A stretch of DNA of 64,000 nt from Tenacibaculum sp. MAR_2009_124 (GTDB lineage Bacteria; Bacteroidota; Bacteroidia; Flavobacteriales; Flavobacteriaceae): contig NZ_FNSF01000001.1 of assembly GCF_900105455.1 (NCBI RefSeq), forward strand, positions 377,001 to 441,000. The letters are read 5' to 3'. The notes below the pieces were generated by a model that did no database searches, was not told where the DNA came from, and saw nothing but the letters and a program-made list of their open reading frames with translations. Position numbers and translations under genes: made by a program. Position 1 is the first letter of the stretch. Every line of letters begins with the position of its first letter. This document shows positions 27,640 to 37,800 of the stretch, one piece after another.

Positions 27640-28146
27640 ATGAATAATATAATGATTGAAGCTATAGACGAGAATTTACAAAGAGGTATTAAATTATTGA
27701 ATAGTATTAATGATCAAGAATATTGTAATAAATCTGTAGCACCATATTATTCAAGTATCGGTACGCATATGCGTCATGTACTTGACGTATTTTCATGTAT
27801 TTTCAATGGATTAGAAACTAAAACTGTTGATTTTTCTGATAGAGAGAGAAATACCTTAGCAGAAGAATGGATTGTGGAAGGTTTAAAATATTTTGAAGAA
27901 ATACGATCCAATTTATTAAAGCTTGATAAGGTAGATTTTAACGAACTGATATACGTTACGGATGATTTGGGAAAAGGAAGAGTAACTGTTCAGTATACTT
28001 TAGGTAGCGCATTAGTTCAAGCACATAGTCACGCTATTCATCACTTTGCAAGTGTGGGTTATATTATCAATCAATTAGGAATTCAATTGCCAGATGCAGA
28101 TTTCGGTTATAACCCTACTACACCAAAAGAGGTCGAAAAATCTTAA
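27640..28146 (+). CDS. DinB-superfamily protein
   Basis: This 168-residue four-helix protein matches the DinB/YfiT-like superfamily. It has metal-ligand-like histidines in GTHMRHVLDVFSC and AHSHAIHHFASVGYIINQLG, the usual HxxxH-type placement. Members are metal-binding and in several cases act as thiol-S-transferases or unknown hydrolases. An ATG four codons in (MIEAIDEN) is also possible. It is monocistronic and convergent with the sorting-domain gene at 28221. Confidence 0.8.
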   Translation: MNNIMIEAIDENLQRGIKLLNSINDQEYCNKSVAPYYSSIGTHMRHVLDVFSCIFNGLETKTVDFSDRERNTLAEEWIVEGLKYFEEIRSNLLKLDKVDFNELIYVTDDLGKGRVTVQYTLGSALVQAHSHAIHHFASVGYIINQLGIQLPDADFGYNPTTPKEVEKS

Positions 28147-28220
28147 TATTTGTTTTATTACTTATATATGATGTAGTAGTAAGTAGTAAGTAAATTTTTT
28201 GCGTTATAATTTAACTATTA

Positions 28221-29366
28221 TTATCTGTGAATATAAACCCAACCTCTTTGAGTTTTACTTCCGTTATCAGTATCAATATCTAAAGAGTAAAAATATGTTC
28301 CTACAGGTAAATCATTCTTTTTGTTAATGGTAGCTCTACCAGTTGATTCTCCTCTCCAATTATTCTTATAATCGATAGCTTCGTACACAACATTACCCCA
28401 TCTATTAAAAATGGTTAAGCTGTTTCCATTATATTGCTCTAAACCTTCAAAAATTAAAGTTTCATTCGTTGGGTCACCATTTGGAGTAAATATTAGGTTT
28501 ACATTATCAAGAGAGTTATTAGAAAATTCAGAACCGATAGTGATTACTGTAAAATCATTTGGTGTGAATGCGTTTGAAGTAATTTGACCAGTACCAACAT
28601 CACCATTAACTCCAGTTCTACCTAAATCTATCCATTTACCTTCAGATTCACTCCAACCTACTACTCGCAATAAATTTACATTTGAACTAATGTTGCTAAT
28701 GTCACTATTGTTATCCCAAGTAAGGGTAATTCTAGTTTCTACATCTCCATCTAAATCCCAAAACTCTGTATTACTAACATTATCAATAAAAATTTGTTTT
28801 TGAGTTGTATCATAATCGTAAGGAGTGTTGTTAGGATTTATAGCAAAGTAAGCACCTTTGAAAGTAGAAGCAGTACCTTGTGTTGTAAGAATCATTGGTC
28901 TCAAACTATTATCATCACCTATAGGAAATGAGAAAGTACTAGAACCTGTAACCGAAACGTAACCGTCAACATGTCTTTGATCATCTTCTCCAGCATAAAC
29001 GTTGTGATTTATAAAATCAAGTGAAGTGTTTGAGTTGTCTCTAGATGTAAATACTTTACCATTGATAAAACTTAAATCATTTGTAACTCCAAGAGAAGTG
29101 TAAAGCTCGATATCATTGATGACATCTATTTCAACATCGTTGAACACAGCTCTATTAGCTCCTGATATACTTCTGATTTCGTTATCGCTGTAAAAACCAG
29201 CAATACCTTCATTATTGTTGTCCAAGTTTCCATCATTAACTAAATCTGTATGGAAACCAACGCTTGCATCACTGTGCAATTTTACTTCTCCGAAATTATG
29301 AAAAGCTGTTTGAGCACCTAAAAACATAGGCATAGCAATAGCTATCATAGATAAAAAATTTTTCAT
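28221..29366 (-). CDS. secreted protein with type B (CHU_C) T9SS sorting domain
   Basis: This 381-residue protein has a signal peptide (MKNFLSMIAIAMPMFLGAQ) and a beta-rich region with a possible adhesin fold. Its C-terminal domain (about 290-381: LIFTPNGDPTNETL, NSLTIFNRWGNVVYE, YKNNWRGES, DLPVGTYFYSLDI, KTQRGWVYIHR) is the gliding-motility-associated CHU_C domain. This directs export and surface attachment or release through the type IX secretion system in gliding Bacteroidota. It follows the tail-fibre-like operon but has its own promoter at 29474-29504, so co-regulation is possible but not shown. Confidence 0.85.
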   Translation of the reverse strand: MKNFLSMIAIAMPMFLGAQTAFHNFGEVKLHSDASVGFHTDLVNDGNLDNNNEGIAGFYSDNEIRSISGANRAVFNDVEIDVINDIELYTSLGVTNDLSFINGKVFTSRDNSNTSLDFINHNVYAGEDDQRHVDGYVSVTGSSTFSFPIGDDNSLRPMILTTQGTASTFKGAYFAINPNNTPYDYDTTQKQIFIDNVSNTEFWDLDGDVETRITLTWDNNSDISNISSNVNLLRVVGWSESEGKWIDLGRTGVNGDVGTGQITSNAFTPNDFTVITIGSEFSNNSLDNVNLIFTPNGDPTNETLIFEGLEQYNGNSLTIFNRWGNVVYEAIDYKNNWRGESTGRATINKKNDLPVGTYFYSLDIDTDNGSKTQRGWVYIHR

Positions 29367-29473
29367 AATACCCCCGTATTTTTATTATTTTTTATTACTA
29401 ATTAATACTTTAAAACTGTCTGTCTTTTAAATGTCGTTTACTTTTCAGAAATATGTTAGTTTTTACTAGTGCA

Positions 29474-29504
29474 CAAATATACTATTTTTTTTGTATTTCA
29501 CAAG
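29474..29504 (-). promoter_or_regulatory. promoter of the T9SS-sorted gene
   Basis: On the minus strand, CTTG (29504-29501) is followed by 19 bases and TATATTTG (29481-29474), an exact -33/-7 match. The transcript would start about 100 bases before the start codon at 29366. The rest of 29367-29933 is AT-rich with no ORF and separates this gene from the upstream operon. Confidence 0.65.
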
Positions 29505-29933
29505 TTTTTTTATACCATACATACTTGATTTTTAACAATCTATGTACAATATTGTACTTTGTTCGGTTTTTTACACTATTTGTTTAAACTAAATTGGCTA
29601 AATGGTGAACTAAAATTAAATTTATAAATGTTACTTCTTCGAAAACTTTTAACTACTTGTTAGAGTTACGGTCTGTTTCATTTTTGAACTTAATTTTTAC
29701 ATTTTAAAGAACTTATGTAATAGACGTTGGGTTAACATCTTAATTACATTTATATGACACAAATAATTTAAGTTGGTCACAATTAACGAGTTGTAATTAA
29801 CTTTTTGTTAATTAACCTCTTTTCAAAGGTATTGTTTTTATTGTTTTTTTTTGTTTTAATTTCGACAAAAGAACCAAAATCACTGATATAGACTTTAATT
29901 TGTTTAATCTCGAAAAATTTACCGTTTATCGCT

Positions 29934-30836
29934 TTAAATGCCCCAAAAAGTAGTGGAATTACTTTCTATCTCTTGATATTGGGTGACATTTATGTCTGTT
30001 CTATACATAATGAGTTCCATAAAAGCTGTCGTTGATCGATTACCAGTTCCATCACCATTAGCCCAACCAATAGCAAAATCTTCAGTTCGAGTACATCGCC
30101 CTGTAGTATGGGCACCATTAAATCGTTGAACTCCTCCTGATCTAGCTACCGCATTGGTATTTGTTTTAATAAAAGTATATATTTCCCAAACATTAATATT
30201 TCCCGCGTTAGAAAAATATCGAGTGCTGTTACAACAAATACCTGGATCAAAATACAAATTGTTATTACTCCAGTTCATGTGTGTAGACCATCTATTCGTA
30301 CCTGTTAAAACTCCGAATGAATGTTGACTTTTTGTAGTCGCTCTTACAATGGTAAGAACGGTTCCTTGATTCCCCGCATTGGTTACATCTTGAATACCAT
30401 TTGGTGTATCAATAATTAAATAATCATTGCTGCCATCTCCTTGAAAATGAGGCCTGGTAATATTTGGAAAAAACTGTGGTTGCTGAGTGTTATTAGTTTG
30501 AACAGCATTTCTACCAAGTCCACTTTGATCATACCAGGTATGAATAAAAACATTACTTCCGCCTCGCCAAGTGTTAATGGCATTAATATCCAGAATGTCA
30601 TTGTCTCCCCAGGTAAAGTCCTGTTGAGCATTATCGCTCGCTCTCCTAAGTCTAACTAAAGGGCCATTGTAATCACTTTCTAAGACTCTCATAGAAAAAG
30701 CAAAACTAATGTCCGTTAGCTTGTCATCAAGAATATGATGGGGTTTTAGAGTGGGGTAGTGGTTAAAATGACTAATTTGTGCTGTTAGAGTATAGCAGAA
30801 AAAAAAAGCTACACAAGTTATTTTTAAATTAAACAT
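29934..30836 (-). CDS. secreted lectin/GH54-like (arabinofuranosidase-catalytic-like) domain protein
   Basis: This 300-residue protein has a signal peptide (to TAQ19). The rest looks like the concanavalin-type catalytic domain of alpha-L-arabinofuranosidase B (PF09206 type): YNGPLVRLRRASDNAQQDF, TWYDQSGLGRNAVQ and QPQFFP, followed by RPHFQGDGSNDYLI. In Bacteroidota such domains occur in surface proteins and may bind or cut glycan. It lacks the shared N-terminal module of the five preceding proteins but is spaced 2 bases after them in the same operon. The catalytic residues were not confirmed. Confidence 0.55.
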   Translation of the reverse strand: MFNLKITCVAFFFCYTLTAQISHFNHYPTLKPHHILDDKLTDISFAFSMRVLESDYNGPLVRLRRASDNAQQDFTWGDNDILDINAINTWRGGSNVFIHTWYDQSGLGRNAVQTNNTQQPQFFPNITRPHFQGDGSNDYLIIDTPNGIQDVTNAGNQGTVLTIVRATTKSQHSFGVLTGTNRWSTHMNWSNNNLYFDPGICCNSTRYFSNAGNINVWEIYTFIKTNTNAVARSGGVQRFNGAHTTGRCTRTEDFAIGWANGDGTGNRSTTAFMELIMYRTDINVTQYQEIESNSTTFWGI

Positions 30837-30838
30837 CC

Positions 30839-31714
30839 TTATAATCTTAAATCTCCTGTTAAATGAAAATTATTAGTACTAGTAGATACAAGACCAGCTC
30901 CAGCATGTTGGCCAGCTGTTGTAAATCTGGATAAACGATTTAATATGCTAACACCTCCAGCACCACTTATGGTAACTCTACCTGTGTTGATTTGATATAT
31001 ACTTATATTAAAACCAATAGGTAATCCACTTGGCACTGTTAATGTAAGATTGCCCGTACTATTGAATGTAAACACTTTTCCGTTATCATTTGCTGTTAAA
31101 GTATAATTTGAAACTTGATTTACTACTTCAGCGGTAGCTGGATCATTCCATTGAGTTCCGGTAACTGTGGAAGTTAAGATTTGTCCATTTGTTCCAGTCG
31201 ATCCTGAACTATCGGCAAAGGAACCTGTTACACTTAAGTTGTTTGAAACTGATGTATTACCATTTAAGGTTATTCCATTAGCAATGGCATTAATTTCTAC
31301 TCCAAATGTTCCAGTTACTTGAATTGTACTTCCAGTAGAACTGAATTGCATTGCACCAACAGAAAAAAACTGAGATGCGGTATTGGTGAATAATTGAAAT
31401 GTGTTTAAATTATTTAAAGTGAGAGAATTTCCTCCTCCGTTTACTGTTCTTGAACTAGATAATGTTCCGTTTATCGAATAAAGGTTTGATCCTAAACTTG
31501 AAGGGGAAGTCCAGTTTGTACCATCAAAAAAGAAGATATTTTTTTGACTTGAATTATATAGCAATGAACCTTCATTTGCACCTGTTAGATTGTTCATTTC
31601 CGTATCGTCTGATGCATTGGGTAAGCCAATTACAGAATTAGCGTCTAATTGCGAGTAACAATACTGTGTTGACGCAAAAACGAAAACAGAAATTGTAATT
31701 ATTTTTCTTATCAT
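30839..31714 (-). CDS. secreted fibre-like protein of the tail-fibre-like operon
   Basis: This 291-residue protein has a signal peptide (to YSQ22) and the operon's shared module right after it (LDANSVIGLPNASDDTEMNN, then EGSLLYNSSQKNIFFFDGTN). The remainder is Ser/Thr/Asn-rich short beta strands (NGGGNSLTLNNLNTF, NGITLNGNTSVSNNLSV) as in phage tail-fibre shafts, ending FHLTGDLRL. Overlap with the next upstream gene is 4 bases (ATGA). Possibly a subunit or tip of an extracellular fibre; the function is inferred from composition and neighbours only. Confidence 0.6.
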   Translation of the reverse strand: MIRKIITISVFVFASTQYCYSQLDANSVIGLPNASDDTEMNNLTGANEGSLLYNSSQKNIFFFDGTNWTSPSSLGSNLYSINGTLSSSRTVNGGGNSLTLNNLNTFQLFTNTASQFFSVGAMQFSSTGSTIQVTGTFGVEINAIANGITLNGNTSVSNNLSVTGSFADSSGSTGTNGQILTSTVTGTQWNDPATAEVVNQVSNYTLTANDNGKVFTFNSTGNLTLTVPSGLPIGFNISIYQINTGRVTISGAGGVSILNRLSRFTTAGQHAGAGLVSTSTNNFHLTGDLRL

Positions 31715-32424
31715 AAACCTAAATAAATAAATGTGTTAACAACTAAATATGGTTGGTATCTTTCAAATGATTGGTTGCTTCCACCACTATTTACAGTAAT
31801 GGTATGGTTATGGTTTCCAGAAGTACTGGTATTGGTTGTTCCTGTTTGATTAAAAAAAGTTCTATTTGCATCAGCTCCATTTCGAATTTGGTCTGATCCA
31901 GTAGATCTGTTAAAAGTATGCCTATGACTCCCGTTGGAGGAAGTGGTTCCTGTAAAATTAATATTTGGAAGATTTGCTCTTGTTAAAACGGAAGTCGCAG
32001 ATCCTCCTATATCGCCCGTACTTTGTATAGATGTAGGGTGTTTTAATATTCTATTCTGTGAATTAGGTATATTTGTTGTAAAACCTAAATTGGTTGCATT
32101 TGTTTGAGCACTGGCTGGAAGAGAACTTGTAGTTCTTCCATTGAGTATGTACCATCCACCATGATCAGATGCCAGGACACTGTATTTGACCTCACCTAAT
32201 GAAATTGACTCCCTGTTGACAGGAATCCAATTGGTTCCGTTAAATAAATATATATTTTCATGAGTAATGTTATAAAGTATAGAACCTTCACTAGCGCCTG
32301 TAATACTATTCATTTCGGTATCATTGGAAACAACAGGAATACCTTTTACAGAATTAGCATCTATTTGAGCCTTTATTATTTGAACGGCAAATGTAAAGAT
32401 TAAAATCACGATATAATTTCTCAT
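31711..32424 (-). CDS. secreted tail-collar-domain protein (copy 1 of tandem pair)
   Basis: This 237-residue protein has a signal peptide (to KAQ20) and the shared N-terminal module (about 21-72, IDANSVKGIPVVSNDTEMNS, EGSILYNITHENIYLFNGTN). A tail-collar-like domain follows (HGGWYILNGR, LPNINFTGTTSSNGSHRHT, NHNHTITV) and the C-terminus is YQPYLVVNTFIYLGL. Tail-collar domains occur in phage fibres and in secreted microcystin-dependent-type proteins. It is a close paralogue of the gene at 32421 over its full length and overlaps it by 4 bases. Confidence 0.68.
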   Translation of the reverse strand: MRNYIVILIFTFAVQIIKAQIDANSVKGIPVVSNDTEMNSITGASEGSILYNITHENIYLFNGTNWIPVNRESISLGEVKYSVLASDHGGWYILNGRTTSSLPASAQTNATNLGFTTNIPNSQNRILKHPTSIQSTGDIGGSATSVLTRANLPNINFTGTTSSNGSHRHTFNRSTGSDQIRNGADANRTFFNQTGTTNTSTSGNHNHTITVNSGGSNQSFERYQPYLVVNTFIYLGL

Positions 32425-33134
32425 AAACCTAAATAAATAAAAGTGTTAAAAACTAAATAGGGTTGATATCTTTCAAATGCTTGACTGCTACCACCAGTCG
32501 ATACTGTAACTGTATGGTTATGATTACCGGTGGTACTGGTGTTTGTAGTTCCTCCTTGATTAAAAAATGTTCGGCTTGCGTCACTATTGTGCCTAACTTG
32601 ATCAGTTCCGATACCTCTATTGATTGTATGTGAATGGTTTCCGTTGGAAGACGTAGTTCCAGTAAAGTTTACATTGGGTAAATTTGCTCTAGTTAAAGTG
32701 GTTGCTGCTTGACCTCCAGTATCTCCAATACTTTCGCCTGCACTTGGGTGTTTCAATACACGATCTTGGGCATTTGGTAAGTTTGTTGTAAAACCTAAAC
32801 CAGAAGCGTTAGATTGTACATTCGAAGATAGAGTTGATGTTGCTCTACCATTTAATAAGTACCATCCATTGTGATCTGATGATTGTGAACTATATTTAAT
32901 ATCTCCAACTGTATTTTTTTCTTTATTAACAGGAACCCAATTAGTTCCATCAAATATGTATATGTTTTTTTGTGCAATATTATATACCATTGAACCCTCA
33001 TTAGCTCCTGTAATACCATTGATTTCAGTGTCATCAGTAGCTGAAGGTATTCCCATTACTGAATTCGCATCGATTTGCATAAATGCTTTATGGCTAAAAA
33101 AAGCAAATAAAAAAAAGATATAAAAATTTTTCAT
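32421..33134 (-). CDS. secreted tail-collar-domain protein (copy 2 of tandem pair)
   Basis: This 237-residue paralogue of the gene at 31711 has the same length, signal peptide (to FMQ20), shared module (IDANSVMGIPSATDDTEING) and collar domain (LPNVNFTGTTSSNGNHSHT, NHNHTVTVSTGGSSQ). The two differ by scattered substitutions throughout, including the putative ligand-facing HRHTFNRSTGSDQ versus HSHTINRGIGTDQ region. This is a diverged tandem duplication and not a recent copy. Different receptor specificity is possible. It is in the same operon; the upstream gene ends 8 bases before it starts. Confidence 0.68.
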   Translation of the reverse strand: MKNFYIFFLFAFFSHKAFMQIDANSVMGIPSATDDTEINGITGANEGSMVYNIAQKNIYIFDGTNWVPVNKEKNTVGDIKYSSQSSDHNGWYLLNGRATSTLSSNVQSNASGLGFTTNLPNAQDRVLKHPSAGESIGDTGGQAATTLTRANLPNVNFTGTTSSNGNHSHTINRGIGTDQVRHNSDASRTFFNQGGTTNTSTTGNHNHTVTVSTGGSSQAFERYQPYLVFNTFIYLGL

Positions 33135-33142
33135 AATGTAGG

Positions 33143-33805
33143 TTATTTATAAGCAGTAAAAAGAACGACTAAGTTTTCTGTAGCTGCTGTACCCGTTTTT
33201 GATATGTTAATATTGAATCCGTTTGTGTTAAAGGATGTTAGTGAAGCTGATACTACACCAAGGTTATCTCCATTTTGATTTCCATACCTTATACCAATAC
33301 AATTGGAATTACTGGCATATCTAGAAATATCATTTATGGAATTTCCATGACCACCAACATAAATTACCTGTTGGACAATTGTACCAGCATCATTTCTGGC
33401 AAACCCAGTCATGGTTCCATAGGAGTTATTGAGTCCTGTGTTATTATTGCCAACACCATTATCACTATTAACATTAAAGCTTTCGACATTAGCATGAGCG
33501 CTAAATGTTATAGAAGTAGGGGAGAATGGTACCCCTGATATCGTTTGACTTCCTGCGGAAGAAATTATAAAAGCACCAACATAAATGTTACTGGTTGTTA
33601 ACATTTCCTGCCAACCCGAACTGGTATATTCAACAACTCTATCTTTAGAAGTGTCAAAAGCAATGCTTCCTAATTTTGGAGAAGTAATATTATCTAATTC
33701 AGTGGTTGTTGCCGCAGGTAAACTGATAAGGGAGTTTTCATCAATTTGTCCTGTAAGCAAGTAAGTAGAAAAAAATAAAAAAAGAAAGGGGATTAACTTG
33801 TTCAT
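33143..33805 (-). CDS. secreted fibre-like protein with short beta-rich domain
   Basis: The protein has 220 residues from the ATG at 33805, which gives a good signal peptide (MNKLIPFLFLFFSTYLLTGQ). A longer start at 33838 would put 11 unusual residues before it. A degenerate form of the operon's module follows (IDENSLISLPAATTTELDNI, KLGSIAFDTSKDRVVEYTSS). The C-terminal 130 residues are Gly/Asn-rich beta (TISGVPFSPTSITFSAHAN, NNSYGTMTGFARND, YVGGHGNSINDISRY). Function unknown; likely part of the same extracellular structure. Confidence 0.6.
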   Translation of the reverse strand: MNKLIPFLFLFFSTYLLTGQIDENSLISLPAATTTELDNITSPKLGSIAFDTSKDRVVEYTSSGWQEMLTTSNIYVGAFIISSAGSQTISGVPFSPTSITFSAHANVESFNVNSDNGVGNNNTGLNNSYGTMTGFARNDAGTIVQQVIYVGGHGNSINDISRYASNSNCIGIRYGNQNGDNLGVVSASLTSFNTNGFNINISKTGTAATENLVVLFTAYK

Positions 33806-33819
33806 TTTATCTATAATTA

Positions 33820-34884
33820 TCAATTTATACGTTGCCAACTAGTGCCATCACTTTGAAGCCATAAGGCAGTACTGTTAAAAACAGTTGTTGAATTCCCATT
33901 ACTGAGAGTTTTATATGTTGATATAGTTCTATTATTTCCAGATATATTTTTAATTATATATAGACGACCACTACAACTGTTAGCTGCGGGTAAAGTTATG
34001 TTATGTGTTCCTGTTATAATTACAGTATGATGATCTTCATTTAATGATATATTCGAGGTTGTTCTTAAGATAGCAGTTGAAATAGAACCACCGACTTGTA
34101 AAGTGGAATTAGCAACATTATATCCAGAGCTAGACGTGTCGTTGTAAGTTGGGTCTAAGGAAACTTGTTGAGGATTTATATTAATTCCAAATCTAGGTTT
34201 CGCATTGGCGCCGCCATTACTACCTTGCACTCTGAACAATTCTGTATGAAATCTACCATTGCGATAATCATACCTTTTGAATACAATCGGTTCATTTCCG
34301 TCATCACCGATAATGAATTCCATTCTTCCATCATTAGCAGGACCAGCTGAACCAATTTCAAATAAATCAGTTCCACCACTACTACCTTTTAATCGAAAAC
34401 TACCGTTTGCAGTAGTAAAGAACATAGGTCGATAAAAAGAGGCTCCAGATGCCGCAAACTGAAGAGCAGCAACATTTCCATTACCATTTAAGTGTATTAA
34501 GGGTTGATTAGTATCCGTATAGTCTGGGAAATTTTGGACTAAGCCAAGTGTTTGCCTTCTTCCAAATTCTAATAAAGGTAAATTATTAGAGCGAATTTGC
34601 ATTTTTATATCATTTGTGGTTCCAAGGAAATTGGAAGAGGTTGTACCGTTATTTCCGGTAATTAGCCAATTGCTTCCACTAGGAGATACCCAATTCGTCC
34701 CATTAAAAATATAGATTCCTTTTTGACTTTCATTATAAACTATGGAGCCCTCTTGGGCTCCATTTATAGAGTTCATTTCTGTAGTACTACTAACTAATGG
34801 TAAACCTAAAACAGAATTACTATCAATCTGTGCTATAGCAACAGACGAAAAAAAAAGGAAGATTATTTTTAACGAGATTTTCAT
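33820..34884 (-). CDS. secreted fibre-like protein (354 aa)
   Basis: A signal peptide (to IAQ19) is followed by the shared module (IDSNSVLGLPLVSSTTEMNS, EGSIVYNESQKGIYIFNGTN). The central region has phage-fibre-like short repeats and PRFGININPQQV followed by STLQVGGSISTAILR, a pattern that often precedes a fibre tip. The C-terminal 75 residues form a separate beta domain (TITLPAANSCSGRLYIIKNI). It begins 3 bases after the giant repeat gene ends and is followed by the next gene after 14 bases, so it is one operon. Confidence 0.6.
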   Translation of the reverse strand: MKISLKIIFLFFSSVAIAQIDSNSVLGLPLVSSTTEMNSINGAQEGSIVYNESQKGIYIFNGTNWVSPSGSNWLITGNNGTTSSNFLGTTNDIKMQIRSNNLPLLEFGRRQTLGLVQNFPDYTDTNQPLIHLNGNGNVAALQFAASGASFYRPMFFTTANGSFRLKGSSGGTDLFEIGSAGPANDGRMEFIIGDDGNEPIVFKRYDYRNGRFHTELFRVQGSNGGANAKPRFGININPQQVSLDPTYNDTSSSGYNVANSTLQVGGSISTAILRTTSNISLNEDHHTVIITGTHNITLPAANSCSGRLYIIKNISGNNRTISTYKTLSNGNSTTVFNSTALWLQSDGTSWQRIN

Positions 34885-34887
34885 GGA

Positions 34888-37800
34888 TTAAAAATCAATT
34901 ACGTTAAACATAAATTCTAAATCAATATCATCTTTTTGATTCCCACCATTATCGCTATCTCCAATATTAACTCTGAAACCATTAGCGGTTTGTTGGTAAT
35001 AAGTGACTCCTGGGTCATCATAATTGGTTGTTGTATTACCAGGACAATCTCCTGCACAGTCTGCTATTGACAATTGAATAACATAGTTTGCGTCTGATCT
35101 AGGTGTAGTAAATGTAACTTGATAATCACCTTCATCAACCCTAGTAACGGTTGCACCATAAATTTTTAAAGCTGTACCAGCTCCGCTTACTTTACCTGCC
35201 GCAACAGTTACAGGCCCTGCAAAGTAAGCTCCACCATTTGCACCAACAGTTAATTTATTATCAGTTTCAGCAGCAACAACATTCGCAGTTTGATTAGTTG
35301 CGGTTTCATTACTATAAGTGATAACTCCTGTTGTTGTATTTTGAGAAAGTGAGGTAACAGTTTCGTTTACATCCACTGAAGTAGCTGTTGGAGTAGCACG
35401 GTATTCTCCAATTTTGTGGGTTGTTCCTGTCGTCGTGTTAGTGTACGTTCCTACTTCGTTGGTAGGATCCGTATCTAAATCAGCAGTTATGTGAGCATTT
35501 AAAGCTGTTTGTAAAGCAGCATCAGCAGCATCACTATCAGTTTCATTTTGATTAACATCGTTTTGTACGGCAGTAACATCAGTATCCAAAGCAAAATCAC
35601 TAAGGTCAGCTGTTGTATTGGTACCATTTTCGATATTTATTTCTAAGTTTTCACCAGTTAAAGTAGCAGCTCCTAGATTTTGATCATCAGTACTAACACC
35701 AGATATATCTATAGTTTGATCTCCACCGCTATCAGTAATTGTTAAAGAAGTTCCATCAAAAGCAATTCCTGTATTGTGTTCGTTGGTAGGATCCGTATCT
35801 AAATCAGCAGTTATGTGAGCATTTAAAGCTGTTTGTAAAGCAGCATCAGCAGCATCACTATCAGTTTCATTTTGATTAACATCGTTTTGTACGGCAGTAA
35901 CATCAGTATCCAAAGCAAAATCACTAAGGTCAGCTGTTGTATTGGTACCATTTTCGATATTTATTTCTAAGTTTTCACCAGTTAAAGTAGCAGCTCCTAG
36001 ATTTTGATCATCAGTACTAACACCAGATATATCTATAGTTTGATCTCCACCGCTATCAGTAATTGTTAAAGAAGTTCCATCAAAAGCAATTCCTGTATTG
36101 TGTTCGTTGGTAGGATCCGTATCTAAATCAGCAGTTATGTGAGCATTTAAAGCTGTTTGTAAAGCAGCATCAGCAGCATCACTATCAGTTTCATTTTGAT
36201 TAACATCGTTTTGTACGGCAGTAACATCAGTATCCAAAGCAAAATCACTAAGGTCAGCTGTTGTATTGGTACCATTTTCGATATTTATTTCTAAGTTTTC
36301 ACCAGTTAAAGTAGCAGCTCCTAGATTTTGATCATCAGTACTAACACCAGATATATCTATAGTTTGATCTCCACCGCTATCAGTAATTGTTAAAGAAGTT
36401 CCATCAAAAGCAATTCCTGTATTGTGTTCGTTGGTAGGATCCGTATCTAAATCAGCAGTTATGTGAGCATTTAAAGCTGTTTGTAAAGCAGCATCAGCAG
36501 CATCACTATCAGTTTCATTTTGATTAACATCGTTTTGTACGGCAGTAACATCAGTATCCAAAGCAAAATCACTAAGGTCAGCTATTGTATTGGTACCATT
36601 TTCGATATTTATTTCTAAGTTTTCACCAGTTAAAGTAGCAGCTCCTAGATTTTGATCATCAGTACTAACACCAGATATATCTATAGTTTGATCTCCACCG
36701 CTATCAGTAATTGTTAAAGAAGTTCCATCAAAAGCAATTCCTGTATTGTGTTCGTTGGTAGGATCCGTATCTAAATCAGCAGTTATGTGAGCATTTAAAG
36801 CTGTTTGTAAAGCAGCATCAGCAGCATCACTATCAGTTTCATTTTGATTAACATCGTTTTGTACGGCAGTAACATCAGTATCCAAAGCAAAATCACTAAG
36901 GTCAGCTGTTGTATTGGTACCATTTTCGATATTTATTTCTAAGTTTTCACCAGTTAAAGTAGCAGCTCCTAGATTTTGATCATCAGTACTAACACCAGAT
37001 ATATCTATAGTTTGATCTCCACCGCTATCAGTAATTGTTAAAGAAGTTCCATCAAAAGCAATTCCTGTATTGTGTTCGTTGGTAGGATCCGTATCTAAAT
37101 CAGCAGTTATGTGAGCATTTAAAGCTGTTTGTAAAGCAGCATCAGCAGCATCACTATCAGTTTCATTTTGATTAACATCGTTTTGTACGGCAGTAACATC
37201 AGTATCCAAAGCAAAATCACTAAGGTCAGCTATTGTATTGGTACCATTTTCGATATTTATTTCTAAGTTTTCACCAGTTAAAGTAGCAGCTCCTAGATTT
37301 TGATCATCAGTACTAACACCAGATATATCTATAGTTTGATCTCCACCGCTATCAGTAATTGTTAAAGAAGTTCCATCAAAAGCAATTCCTGTATTGTGTT
37401 CGTTGGTAGGATCCGTATCTAAATCAGCAGTTATGTGAGCATTTAAAGCTGTTTGTAAAGCAGCATCAGCAGCATCACTATCAGTTTCATTTTGATTAAC
37501 ATCGTTTTGTACGGCAGTAACATCAGTATCCAAAGCAAAATCACTAAGGTCAGCTGTTGTATTGGTACCATTTTCGATATTTATTTCTAAGTTTTCACCA
37601 GTTAAAGTAGCAGCTCCTAGATTTTGATCATCAGTACTAACACCAGATATATCTATAGTTTGATCTCCACCGCTATCAGTAATTGTTAAAGAAGTTCCAT
37701 CAAAAGCAATTCCTGTATTGTGTTCGTTGGTAGGATCCGTATCTAAATCAGCAGTTATGTGAGCATTTAAAGCTGTTTGTAAAGCAGCATCAGCAGCATC

